In this document: positions 8,042 to 18,303 of the stretch, piece by piece
How the letters are laid out: each line of letters opens with the position of its first letter
Position numbering within the stretch: position 1 is the stretch's first letter
Source of the DNA: Gammaproteobacteria bacterium
GTDB lineage: Bacteria > Pseudomonadota > Gammaproteobacteria > Steroidobacterales > Woeseiaceae
Reading direction: 5' to 3'
Assembly: GCA_029884165.1 (NCBI GenBank)
Contig: JAOUIH010000032.1
Coordinates: forward strand, 1-33,865
Length of the DNA: 33,865 nucleotides
Made by a program: the position numbers and the translations under genes
The notes under the pieces: model-generated
Told to the model about the DNA's origin: nothing
The model's database searches: none
The model's input: only the letters and a program-made list of their open reading frames with translations

Positions 8042-9397
8042 TCACTTGCCGATGCAGAACTCGCTGAAAATGCGCCCGAGCAGGTCGTCGCTGGTCAGCT
8101 CGCCGGTGACCTCGCCCAAGGCCCGCTGGGCGAGGCGGAGTTCCTCGGCGAGCAGTTCGCCTGAGCGTGTCTCCGCCAGTGCGGTGCGGCCGAGATCGAA
8201 ATGGCTGCGCGCCCGCGCGAGTGCGTCGAGCTGGCGGCGGCGGGCCGTGAAGGCGCCTTCGCCCAGGTCGTGGTAGCCGGCTAGTTCGCGGATCGCGCCG
8301 CGCAGCTCGCCGACGCCCGCCCCGGTCAGCGCACAGACGCGAAGCCGCGGGTTACCGGTCGCCGGGTCGCGGCCCGGCGCCTCGCCGGTCAGGTCGATCT
8401 TGTTGCGCACGACAATGATCGGGATACCCTCGGGCAGATTTTCCCCGTGCGCCGGCTCGGCCGGATCGGTCGCGTCCTGGACCCAGAGCACCGCGTCGGC
8501 CTGCCGCATTGCCTCGCGCGCCCGGCGGATGCCCTCCGCTTCGACGCGGTCCGGGTCCTCGCGCAGCCCGGCCGTGTCGACGAGTTCGACGGCGAGGCCG
8601 TCGATGTCGATCTGCTCCCTGAGGATGTCCCTGGTCGTGCCGGCCACGTCAGTGACGATGGCGGCTTCCTGGCCTGACAGCAGGTTCAGCAGGCTCGACT
8701 TGCCGGCATTCGGCTTGCCCACGATGACGATGCGGTAGCCGTCGCGCAGCACGCTGCCCGTCGCCGCCGTTTGCGCCAGCTCCTCGAAAGACCGGCGGGC
8801 GGCGTCGATACGCTGTGCGAGCGCGTCGTCCGCAAGGAAGTCGATTTCCTCTTCCGGAAAGTCGATCGCGGCTTCCACGTGCAGCCGGAGTGTCGTGAGT
8901 TGTTCCTGCAGGGATTCAACGGCCCGGCTGAAAGCGCCGGCCAGGGAACGTAACGCCGCTCGCGCGGCTTGCCGCGTTCCGCTGCCCACGAGGTCGGCTA
9001 TTGCCTCGGCCTGCGCCAGATCGAGTTTGCCGTTCAGGAAAGCGCGTTTTGAAAATTCGCCCGGCTCCGCGTTGCGTGCGCCGAGGCTGACGGCCGCATC
9101 GACGATTCCTGCCACGACAACCTGGCCGCCGTGGCCCTGCAGTTCGACGACGGTTTCCCCGGTGAAGGAGCGCGGCGCAGGAAAGTAGAGTGCGATGCCG
9201 ATGTCGAGCTCCCTGCCCTCGGCATCCTGGAAGATCCTGAGCCCGGCAGTGCGCGGCTCCGGCAGTTCGCCGACCATCCTCGTCGCGATGCTCGCCGCTT
9301 CCGGGCCGGAGATGCGGACGACGGCAACGCCGCCGGTTCCCGGGGGCGTCGCGGCGGCTACGATGGTGTCTTTTATATAAGTCAGGGCGTCGTTCAT
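8042..9397 (-). CDS. mnmE: tRNA modification GTPase MnmE (TrmE)
   Basis: GTPase partner of MnmG in wobble-uridine modification. The 451-residue protein shows the full layout: N-terminal tetrahydrofolate-binding domain (TIVAAATPPGTGGVAVVRISG), a helical domain, an inserted G domain and the terminal FCIGK motif with the functional Cys at residue 448. G-domain motifs are GKPNAGKSS (from residue 227), DTAGLRE (274) and NKID (332), with TDVAGTTRD as the switch I region. The start ATG at 9397 matches the conserved family N-terminus. It is the last gene of the rpmH-rnpA-yidC-mnmE series, 76 bases after yidC. Confidence 0.98.
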   Translation of the reverse strand: MNDALTYIKDTIVAAATPPGTGGVAVVRISGPEAASIATRMVGELPEPRTAGLRIFQDAEGRELDIGIALYFPAPRSFTGETVVELQGHGGQVVVAGIVDAAVSLGARNAEPGEFSKRAFLNGKLDLAQAEAIADLVGSGTRQAARAALRSLAGAFSRAVESLQEQLTTLRLHVEAAIDFPEEEIDFLADDALAQRIDAARRSFEELAQTAATGSVLRDGYRIVIVGKPNAGKSSLLNLLSGQEAAIVTDVAGTTRDILREQIDIDGLAVELVDTAGLREDPDRVEAEGIRRAREAMRQADAVLWVQDATDPAEPAHGENLPEGIPIIVVRNKIDLTGEAPGRDPATGNPRLRVCALTGAGVGELRGAIRELAGYHDLGEGAFTARRRQLDALARARSHFDLGRTALAETRSGELLAEELRLAQRALGEVTGELTSDDLLGRIFSEFCIGK

Positions 9398-9473
9398 CGC
9401 AGCAATGCCCGGCCGCTGGCGGCGCCGCGGCTACAGATCCGGATCTTAGCGCCGCCGCGGACCGGCGCCGGGA

Positions 9474-11177
9474 TCATTTGCCTTTTTTCTTTGCCTTGCC
9501 GCCCTGCTGCTTGCCTTCCTGCGAGACGACCTTGTTGATATGCCACTGCTGGGCGATCGACAGCACGGTGTTGGTGACCCAGTAGAGCACCAGGCCGGAC
9601 GGGAAGAATGCGAAAAACGCGGTAAACATGATCGGCATGATCTGCATCACGCGCGCCTGCACCGGGTCGGCGGGCGCCGGGTTGAGTCTCTGTTGCAGCA
9701 GCATTGCCGCGCCCATGATCAGCGGCAGGATGAAAAACGGGTCGCGCGACGACAGGTCCGTGATCCACAGCGCGAATGGCGCCTGGCGCATCTCGACACT
9801 TTCGAGGAGCACCCAGTAGAACGCGAGGAAGAACGGCATCTGGATCAGTATCGGCAGGCAGCCCGCGGCCGGGTTGACCTTTTCGCGCTGGTAAAGCTCC
9901 ATCATCGCCTGTGACAGCGCCTGCCGGTCATCCTTGTAGCGTTCCTGCAAGGCTTTCATGCGCGGCTGGATTTCGCGCATCTTCGCCATCGACCGGCCAC
10001 TCGCCTCCGTAAGCTTGTAGAACGCGAGCTTGATCAGGATTGTCACGATGATGATCGCTACGCCCCAGTTGCCGACCATCCCGTAGATTTTGCTGAGCAG
10101 CCAGAACAGCGGCTCGGCGATGATCGTCAGCCAGCCGTAGTCGACGGTAAGCTTAAGCTTCGGGTCGATCGTCTCGAGCTGCGCCTGCAGCTTCGGTCCG
10201 ACGAATGCCGTCGTCGAGAAGCTTGCGATTTCGCCCGGGGCTACGGTCTTGACGGGACCAATGCCGCTCGCCGTCGAGACGTCGCCGCGAACCGAGACGT
10301 TGTAGCGATGCTCTTCACCTGCCGGGGGCACGACCGCGGTCAGGAAATGGTGCTGGATGCTCGCGATCCAGCCGTTAGCGCTGTTGAATGAGAACGGGCC
10401 GTCATCGAGCAGGTCATCGCGCTTCAGCTTGGTCGACTTCTGGCCGTCGTAGATGATCGGGCCGTCGAAGGAATAGCTGTCGACGTCGAACATCGAGCGC
10501 TCGGGCTCACGATTCCGCCGCTGGAGCTGCGCGTAGGCTGCACCGCGCCAGTCCGTCGCGCTGTCATTGCGGACGTGGTGCTCGATGCCGACGATGTAGC
10601 TGCCGCGACGCAGGGTGATCGTCTTTTCGACGCTGAGCCCGTCGCCGGAGGTCCAGACCAGGGGCACCTGCAGCTGGTCCGCATCGCCGAGTTCGTAGGT
10701 GCTTCTGCTCGTCGTGTAGGCGGCCAGGTGGTTCGGTTCGGCGCCTTCGCCGGTCGAACGCAGGCCGGTCTGCACGCGTCCCAGTTCGCCTGCGGCAGGG
10801 CTCAGCAGCTCGACGAGAGTGTCGGGCTGATCCTTGTGCACCGGGTACCGGCGCAGCAGCGCGCGCATCAGCGTGCCGCCACGCGTGCTGATGTGCAGGT
10901 CGAGCACGTCCGTCCGAATCGTGATGGTCTCGCCGGCGTCCTCCGGCGTAGCCGCGTCCGAGGTGGCCGGGGCGCCTGCGTCGGGAAGAGCCGCGGGCTC
11001 GTCGCCGGCGGCCTGGATGTCCGGCAGCTCCGGGGTCGCTTCCGTTGCGGCGGGCTGCTGCGGTTGCGTGGTGCTCGCCGGCGCCGAGCGCGGCGCGTAA
11101 TCCTGGACCCACGCCTGGTAGGTGAACCAGACCATCAGCCCGAAGATGGCCCATACGAGGAGGCGCTGGTTATCCAT
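9474..11177 (-). CDS. yidC: Membrane protein insertase YidC (Oxa1 family)
   Basis: Inserts and folds inner-membrane proteins, alone or with SecYEG. The 567-residue form is the Gram-negative type. It has an N-terminal membrane helix (MDNQRLLVWAIFGLMVWFTY), a low-complexity Ala/Pro-rich linker, a large periplasmic domain (about residues 90-340) and the conserved Oxa1 membrane core from about 355 (GNWGVAIIIVTILIKLAFY, then NPAAGCLPILIQMPFFLAFY). The C-terminus is strongly basic (KAKKKGK), typical for ribosome contact. Its ATG follows the rnpA stop with no gap (TAG then ATGG). The small gene yidD, usually found between rnpA and yidC, is missing. Confidence 0.98.
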   Translation of the reverse strand: MDNQRLLVWAIFGLMVWFTYQAWVQDYAPRSAPASTTQPQQPAATEATPELPDIQAAGDEPAALPDAGAPATSDAATPEDAGETITIRTDVLDLHISTRGGTLMRALLRRYPVHKDQPDTLVELLSPAAGELGRVQTGLRSTGEGAEPNHLAAYTTSRSTYELGDADQLQVPLVWTSGDGLSVEKTITLRRGSYIVGIEHHVRNDSATDWRGAAYAQLQRRNREPERSMFDVDSYSFDGPIIYDGQKSTKLKRDDLLDDGPFSFNSANGWIASIQHHFLTAVVPPAGEEHRYNVSVRGDVSTASGIGPVKTVAPGEIASFSTTAFVGPKLQAQLETIDPKLKLTVDYGWLTIIAEPLFWLLSKIYGMVGNWGVAIIIVTILIKLAFYKLTEASGRSMAKMREIQPRMKALQERYKDDRQALSQAMMELYQREKVNPAAGCLPILIQMPFFLAFYWVLLESVEMRQAPFALWITDLSSRDPFFILPLIMGAAMLLQQRLNPAPADPVQARVMQIMPIMFTAFFAFFPSGLVLYWVTNTVLSIAQQWHINKVVSQEGKQQGGKAKKKGK

Positions 11178-11615
11178 CTACCGGGTCTCCGGTCCGCTGG
11201 CCAGCATGCGGCTGCAACGTTTCCAGTGGGCGTCGAGGCTCTGCCGGATCGATTCTTTGCTCGCCGCCTGAGTCTCTGCTGTGTTCAGAACCACCAGATC
11301 GATTCCCGTCAGTGTCTGCCGATTGTGCCGGAACGATTCTCTAACGAGGCGCTTGATCCGGTTTCGGCCCGTCGCGCGGCGGCAGTTTTTTTTTGATATC
11401 GCCATGCCGAGGCGACCTATCTCCAGTCCGTTCGTTCTGCAAAGGACGGTAAACAGGCTGTCGCGGCTACGTTTGGCTTGCTTGAATACGCGGCGGTATG
11501 ACTCGGGATCGCCGAGGCGGCTGGTCTTCGGAAACTTCTGCCGCTCGTCGTTACCCGTCGGTGTTCCCTTGTTAGTCGTGATCGTCGCCGCGGCGTCGGT
11601 TGTAGTCGGCGTCAG
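11178..11615 (-). CDS. rnpA: Ribonuclease P protein component (non-canonical start)
   Basis: Protein subunit of RNase P, which helps the catalytic RNA mature tRNA 5' ends. The conserved protein reads [19 protein letters not shown] onward, with the RNR signature [14 protein letters not shown] and a normal C-terminus. The puzzle is the start: there is no in-frame ATG, GTG or TTG between the upstream stop (TAG at 11757-11759) and the internal ATG at 11405, which would delete about half of the domain. I place the start at CTG 11615-11613, which overlaps the rpmH TGA (CTGA) and gives 145 residues. A second option is ACG at 11558-11556, six bases after an AAGGGA ribosome-binding motif, which gives a length closer to the family norm. 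The stop abuts the yidC ATG. Confidence 0.85.
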   Translation of the reverse strand: MTPTTTDAAATITTNKGTPTGNDERQKFPKTSRLGDPESYRRVFKQAKRSRDSLFTVLCRTNGLEIGRLGMAISKKNCRRATGRNRIKRLVRESFRHNRQTLTGIDLVVLNTAETQAASKESIRQSLDAHWKRCSRMLASGPETR

Positions 11616-11749
11616 CTTGGCGTCAGCCTGGCGCGACCCTTGGCGCGTCGGCTCTTGATTACGTTCTGGCCGCCCTTCGTTGCCATGCGCGCACGGAATC
11701 CGTGGGTGCGGGCGCGTTTCAGTTTGCTGGGCTGATACGTGCGTTTCAT
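11612..11749 (-). CDS. rpmH: 50S ribosomal protein L34
   Basis: A 45-residue basic protein starting [20 protein letters not shown] and containing [11 protein letters not shown] and [12 protein letters not shown], matching L34 along its entire length. The start ATG is at 11749-11747 and the TGA at 11614-11612. It is the first gene of the leftward rpmH-rnpA-yidC-mnmE series. The rnpA reading frame is open across the whole of rpmH in another frame, so the two genes could overlap much more than usual. Confidence 0.98.
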   Translation of the reverse strand: MKRTYQPSKLKRARTHGFRARMATKGGQNVIKSRRAKGRARLTPS

Positions 11750-11807
11750 TAGACTTCTACCTGCTTGTTTACGCTGGGTTTATAGCCCGGCCAAAAGAGA
11801 GCCGGCA

Positions 11808-11836
11808 AGGGTACGCGGGGCAGGTTTTCGTGTCAA
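11808..11836 (-). promoter_or_regulatory. Promoter of the rpmH-rnpA-yidC-mnmE unit
   Basis: On the minus strand a perfect TTGACA (11836-11831) lies 17 bases before TACCCT (11813-11808, 3 of 6). Predicted transcription starts near 11801, giving a leader of about 50 bases. The rest of the 212-base rpmH-dnaA gap has no perfect DnaA box. A rightward dnaA promoter must be here too, but I see only weak hexamers around 11890-11915. Confidence 0.6.
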
Positions 11837-11961
11837 TAGAAACGGCGCCGCCTGGTCGGCCCGCGGCACTGGTGGGGCAATGTAGCAGAGGCCTGTTAGA
11901 CGTACTAAACTGCGCGGTCTTCCAGCACCTTTTTGCCGCTTTTGCCTGGTCGGGGGGACTC

Positions 11962-13290
11962 TTGCAGGCCGATTCTTCATTGTGGAACCGTTGCGTCAGC
12001 GAGCTCAGGGCCGAGCTTCCCGAGCAGCAGTTCAACACGTGGATCCGGCCGCTACAAGCCATAGAAAGCGAGCAGACGCTGAAACTGCTTGCCCCGAACC
12101 GCTTCGTCGTCGACTGGCTGCAGCAGCATCACATCGAGCGGATCCTGCAACTCGTCAATGCGTCCGGCGGTAACGTCGAGGTCATTGTCGAGGTCGGGTC
12201 GAGGGAGTCCGGCAGTATCTCGGCGGCACCGGGCAGGCTGTCTGGCCGGGTAAACCAGGCGCCGCGGATAGAGAGCCGTTTGAACCCGTCGTTCACTTTC
12301 GCGAATTTCGTCGAGGGCAAGAGCAACCAGCTGGCTCGCGCCGCCGCGAGCCAGGTCGGAGAGAACCCGGGCAAGTCGTATAACCCGCTGTTCATCTACG
12401 GCGGCGTTGGGCTGGGCAAGACGCATCTGATGCAGTCAATCGGGAACGCGATGCTCGCGAGAGATCCCGGCGCCAGGGTGTCGTACGTGCATTCGGAACG
12501 ATTCGTCGGCGACATGGTGCGCGGTTTGCAGCACAACACGATATCCGATTTCAAACGTTCGTACCGGACACTGGATGCGCTGTTGATAGACGACATCCAG
12601 TTCTTCGCCGGCAAGGAGCGGTCGCAGGAGGAGTTTTTCCATACCTTCAACGCCCTGCTCGAGGGCCAGCGGCAGATCGTGCTGACCTGCGACCGGTACC
12701 CGAAAGAGGTATCCGGCCTGGAGGAGCGGCTGAAGTCCCGTTTCGGCTGGGGCCTGACTGTTGCGATCGAGCCTCCGGAGCTGGAAACCTCCGTGGCAAT
12801 CCTCATGAGCAAGGCGGCGGCGGAGGGGATAGGTTTACCGGAGGAGGTCGCTTTTTTCATTGCGAAACGGATACGCTCGAACGTCCGGGAGCTGGAGGGC
12901 GCGCTGCGGCGGGTCGTCGCCAATTCGCGGTTTACCGGGCGACCGATCAACCTGGAGTTCGCGAAAGAGGCTCTCAGGGACCTGCTGGCGATGCAGGACC
13001 GGCTGGTTTCTATCGAGAATATCCAGAAGACGGTTGCAGAATATTTCAAACTGCGGGTTGCCGACCTGCTGTCGAAGCGACGCAGCCGCAGCGTCGCTCG
13101 GCCGAGGCAGATTGCGATGGCGCTGGCAAAGGACCTGACGAGCCATAGCCTGCCGGAGATTGGCGATGCTTTCGGGGGCCGGGATCATACGACGGTGCTG
13201 CACGGCTGCCGGCGTGTAGCGGCTTTGCGAGAGTCCGACAAGCGGGTGGACGAGGATTACCTGAACCTGTTGAGAACGCTGACAGGATAG
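11962..13290 (+). CDS. dnaA: Chromosomal replication initiator DnaA
   Basis: AAA+ initiator that binds DnaA boxes and opens oriC. I chose TTG 11962, preceded by GGGGGGA at 11952-11958. It gives the expected domain I start ([20 protein letters not shown]) and 442 residues; the frame stays open further upstream, but that stretch does not resemble DnaA. Domain III has Walker [10 protein letters not shown] near residue 148, Walker [13 protein letters not shown] near 203 and the sensor and arginine-finger region after it. Domain IV carries the DNA-binding signature [15 protein letters not shown] near residue 401. Domain II is short. The gene is divergent from rpmH and followed by the probable origin and dnaN. 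Confidence 0.97.
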   Translation: MQADSSLWNRCVSELRAELPEQQFNTWIRPLQAIESEQTLKLLAPNRFVVDWLQQHHIERILQLVNASGGNVEVIVEVGSRESGSISAAPGRLSGRVNQAPRIESRLNPSFTFANFVEGKSNQLARAAASQVGENPGKSYNPLFIYGGVGLGKTHLMQSIGNAMLARDPGARVSYVHSERFVGDMVRGLQHNTISDFKRSYRTLDALLIDDIQFFAGKERSQEEFFHTFNALLEGQRQIVLTCDRYPKEVSGLEERLKSRFGWGLTVAIEPPELETSVAILMSKAAAEGIGLPEEVAFFIAKRIRSNVRELEGALRRVVANSRFTGRPINLEFAKEALRDLLAMQDRLVSIENIQKTVAEYFKLRVADLLSKRRSRSVARPRQIAMALAKDLTSHSLPEIGDAFGGRDHTTVLHGCRRVAALRESDKRVDEDYLNLLRTLTG

Positions 13291-13299
13291 TGTGGATAA
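13291..13299 (-). promoter_or_regulatory. DnaA box 1
   Basis: TGTGGATAA on the plus strand, an exact reverse-oriented TTATCCACA, immediately after the dnaA stop codon. Confidence 0.85.
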
Positions 13300-13325
13300 G
13301 CGGTGGATACTTTTGGGGCGGTATT

Positions 13326-13334
13326 TTATCCACA
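13326..13334 (+). promoter_or_regulatory. DnaA box 2
   Basis: Exact TTATCCACA in forward orientation, 26 bases after box 1. Confidence 0.85.
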
Positions 13335-13423
13335 GGTCATGCACAGCTTGCAGGCGCATGGCGCAGTGGTTTAGAGCGGATTTTTATTTAGGTATGTAGT
13401 TGTTTAAAAAGGCTTTTTTGGTT

Positions 13424-13432
13424 TTATCCACA
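13424..13432 (+). promoter_or_regulatory. DnaA box 3
   Basis: Exact TTATCCACA in forward orientation, directly to the left of the AT-rich tract that precedes dnaN. Its position next to the putative unwinding element suggests it is the key loading box. Confidence 0.85.
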
Positions 13433-13497
13433 AGACTCTGTAGCCCTAATTACAACAACTAATAATATATTTTCAATTTTTATAAACAGGTGACCAG

Positions 13498-14595
13498 ATG
13501 AAGTTTAGCGCCGGCCGAGAGGCCTTGTTGAAGCCCTTGCAGGCGGTAATTGGTGTGGTTGAGCGGCGGCAGACGATGCCGATCCTGGCCAACGTCTTGC
13601 TGGTAGCAAGGGGCGACCAGCTGGCGATCACGGCGACCGACCTGGAGGTGGAGCTCGTCGCGAGTGCCGAGGTGTCGGTCGAGGCCGGCGGTGAGGTGAC
13701 GGTACCGGGGAGGAAATTGCTCGATATTTGTCGTGCGCTGCCGGACGGGGCCGAGGTGGCGATTGCTCAGTCCGGCGACAAGGTGAGTATCAAGAGTGGC
13801 AGGAGCAAGTTCACGCTGGCGACGCTGCCGGCGGCGGAATTTCCGACGGTGGAGGATATCAATGCGGGTCAGCGGATCGAGTTGCCGCAGGGCAGCCTGG
13901 CGAGACTGATAGAGAAGACCCATTTCTCGATGGCGCAGCAGGACGTGCGCTATTACCTCAACGGGCTGTTGATCGAGACGGCGAGTAAGCATATCCGTGC
14001 CGTTGCGACGGACGGGCACCGGTTGGCGCTGTGCCAGGTGGAGCTGGACGGGGGCAAGATGCCGGAGAAGCAGGTCATCGTACCGCGCAAGGGTGTGCTG
14101 GAGCTGCAGCGGCTGATGAGCGGGGAAGGCAAGCTCGGGCTGGAGCTGGGATCGAACCACATCCGGATCCAGCTGGAGGGCATCCGGTTCACGTCGAAGC
14201 TGATAGATGGGCGCTTTCCGGAGTACGAGCGAGTCATCCCCAAGGATACGGCGAACGAGCTCACGGCGGATCGGCAGGTACTCAGAGGCGCGTTGCAACG
14301 AACGGCCATCCTGTCCAACGAGAAATACCGGGGTATCCGGCTGGTTCTGCGCAGCGGGAGCATGCTCTTGCAGGCGCACAATCCCGAGCAGGAAGAAGCA
14401 GAGGAAGAGGTCGAGATCCAGTACGAAGGATCCGACATCGAGATAGGGTTCAACGTGAACTACCTGCTGGATGCGCTCGGGGCTATCGAGTCGGATGAGG
14501 TGACACTGTCGGTCGTGGACGCGAATTCGAGCTGCGTGCTGCGGGAGCCGGGTAACGACAACGGGAAATATGTTGTCATGCCGATGCGTCTGTGA
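13498..14595 (+). CDS. dnaN: DNA polymerase III beta sliding clamp
   Basis: Ring-shaped processivity clamp for DNA polymerase III. The 365-residue protein has the three-domain clamp layout and standard length. Recognisable stretches are the N-terminal MKFSAGREALLKPLQAVIGV, RRQTMPILANVLL, the FPTVEDI turn ending domain I and the C-terminal YVVMPMRL, which forms part of the peptide-binding groove. The ATG at 13498 has an AGG motif 7 to 9 bases upstream. It is followed 12 bases later by recF, the usual order. Confidence 0.98.
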   Translation: MKFSAGREALLKPLQAVIGVVERRQTMPILANVLLVARGDQLAITATDLEVELVASAEVSVEAGGEVTVPGRKLLDICRALPDGAEVAIAQSGDKVSIKSGRSKFTLATLPAAEFPTVEDINAGQRIELPQGSLARLIEKTHFSMAQQDVRYYLNGLLIETASKHIRAVATDGHRLALCQVELDGGKMPEKQVIVPRKGVLELQRLMSGEGKLGLELGSNHIRIQLEGIRFTSKLIDGRFPEYERVIPKDTANELTADRQVLRGALQRTAILSNEKYRGIRLVLRSGSMLLQAHNPEQEEAEEEVEIQYEGSDIEIGFNVNYLLDALGAIESDEVTLSVVDANSSCVLREPGNDNGKYVVMPMRL

Positions 14596-14607
14596 GTCGG
14601 CGGACGC

Positions 14608-15675
14608 TTGGCGCTGGAGTATTTCAAGGCGACTGACTTCCGGTGCCTGGCCGCGGTAGAACTGGACATAGATCCGTCGTACAACCTGGTTTACGGGCAA
14701 AATGCCTCGGGCAAGACGAGCTTGCTCGAGGCATTGTCGTATATGGGACGCGGGAAGTCCTTCCGTGGAGCGAGCGTCCAGAACCTGGTGCGGCACGGCG
14801 CGCGGGAGTTCGTGCTGTTCGGGCGAACGGTGAATGCCGGGGTGTCCCGCCACATCGGGGTGCGGAATGGGCCGGCGGGCCTGGAGACCAGTGTAGACGG
14901 GGTGCACGACGGCGGCGCCGCAGCCCTGGCCGAGGCGCTGCCGCTGCAGGTCATCGACCCGGATATTCATGATCTGGTGGCCGGCGGTCCGGAGCAGCGT
15001 CGGCGGTTCCTCGACTGGGCGACGTTCCACGTGGAACACGGGTACCTCGATGCGTGGCGGAGGTTCCGGCGGGCGCTGAAGCAGCGCAATGCGGCCCTCC
15101 GGCAGGGGGCTGGTGCGGCGGAACTCGGCGGCTGGGACCGGGAATTCGTGGCTACGGCCCTGGTCGTCGACGCCGCAAGACGCCGGGCGTTCGACCTGCT
15201 GTTGCCCTGCCTGGCCGAAGCAGCGGCGGACCTGCTGGGGGCGGAGGTCGCGTTCGATTACCGACAGGGCTGGGCGTCGGAGGAGGACCTGGCCACCGCG
15301 CTGGTGGGCGCACAGGGGCGGGACCGGCAGCAGGGAAGCAGCCAGGTGGGCCCACAGAGAGCCGATATCCGCCTGGTATTCGACGAGCGGCAGGCGCGCA
15401 AGATGGTCTCCCGCGGGCAGCAGAAGTTGCTGGCCTGCGCCATGGTGCTGGGGGCGACCGAGCTCGTGCAGGGGGAACTCGAGCGGAAGCTGCTGCTGCT
15501 GCTGGACGATCCTGCGGCGGAGCTCGATGACCGCTCGCTGGCGCGCCTGATGGCGCGGGTGGCGCGGCTCGAGTCGCAGGTCATAGCGACAGCACTGCAG
15601 CCACAGGCGAACCTGTTCCCGGCGCCACCGCGAATGTTCCACGTGGAACAGGGCATCGTAAGCCCGGCTACCTGA
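14608..15675 (+). CDS. recF: DNA replication and repair protein RecF
   Basis: SMC-like ATPase that helps load RecA at gapped DNA with RecO and RecR. The start TTG 14608 yields the family-typical opening (LEYFKATDFRCLAAVELD). Walker A is the GQNASGKTS variant near residue 31, the signature motif VSRGQQKLLACAMVL lies near 267, and Walker B is LLLLLDDPAAELDD near 295. At 355 residues it is normal in size. Two parS-like palindromes lie inside the coding region, at 15023-15038 and 15635-15650, and both are read as the peptide FHVE. The second falls in the variable C-terminal tail, where the protein probably tolerates extra sequence. Confidence 0.96.
   Translation: MALEYFKATDFRCLAAVELDIDPSYNLVYGQNASGKTSLLEALSYMGRGKSFRGASVQNLVRHGAREFVLFGRTVNAGVSRHIGVRNGPAGLETSVDGVHDGGAAALAEALPLQVIDPDIHDLVAGGPEQRRRFLDWATFHVEHGYLDAWRRFRRALKQRNAALRQGAGAAELGGWDREFVATALVVDAARRRAFDLLLPCLAEAAADLLGAEVAFDYRQGWASEEDLATALVGAQGRDRQQGSSQVGPQRADIRLVFDERQARKMVSRGQQKLLACAMVLGATELVQGELERKLLLLLDDPAAELDDRSLARLMARVARLESQVIATALQPQANLFPAPPRMFHVEQGIVSPAT
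15023..15038. other. parS-like centromere site 1 (within recF)
   Basis: CGTTCCACGTGGAACA matches the bacterial parS consensus palindrome (TGTTCCACGTGGAACA) at 15 of 16 positions; only the outermost base differs. ParB proteins bind this sequence near chromosome origins. It is translated within recF as F-H-V-E-H. Confidence 0.8.
15635..15650. other. parS centromere site 2 (within recF 3' end)
   Basis: TGTTCCACGTGGAACA, a perfect 16-base palindrome identical to the gammaproteobacterial parS consensus, about 2.2 kb from the probable oriC. It is translated as M-F-H-V-E-Q in the last part of RecF. No parA or parB gene lies in the window. Confidence 0.9.
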
Positions 15676-15752
15676 GCCGCCGGGGAGCCGCGGCAGGGTG
15701 TTTCCGCCGGCCGGATCCGTCAGCAAAAATCGTACGAAAAAGAAACCCTTAG

Positions 15753-18257
<2,505 letters not shown>

Positions 18258-18266
18258 GCGGCGACA

Positions 18267-18283
18267 GCCGCCTGCCAGGCGGC
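18267..18283. terminator. Hairpin between gyrB and the heme-protein gene
   Basis: GCCGCCT-GCC-AGGCGGC forms a 7-bp GC stem in the 46-base gap between two convergent genes. No T-run follows on either strand, so it may act only as a weak or factor-dependent terminator or as an mRNA 3' stabiliser. Confidence 0.4.
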
Positions 18284-18303
18284 CAGCAGACCGCGTGGAT
18301 CAC

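Larger units (their letters stand above)
13291..13497. other. Probable replication origin (oriC) between dnaA and dnaN
   Basis: A 207-base non-coding region with three perfect DnaA boxes (13291-13299, 13326-13334, 13424-13432) and two degenerate ones (GGTGGATAC at 13302, TCATGCACA at 13338). It ends in an AT-rich tract at about 13441-13487 (TAATAATATATTTTCAATTT region) that could serve as the unwinding element. The AT content stands out sharply against the GC-rich neighbourhood. Gene orientation diverges around this point (rpmH side leftward, dnaN side rightward). The dnaN promoter must lie here as well. Confidence 0.8.

Noticed and set aside
9398..9473. GC-rich inverted repeats between yidC and mnmE as a terminator
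   Set aside because: No T-run follows and the two genes normally share a transcript; the palindromes are explained by GC-rich sequence.
13480..15726. 748-codon minus-strand open frame opposite dnaN and recF
   Set aside because: It spans two well-supported genes and the dnaN ribosome-binding site, and its Gln/Arg/His-rich composition is typical of an antisense shadow.
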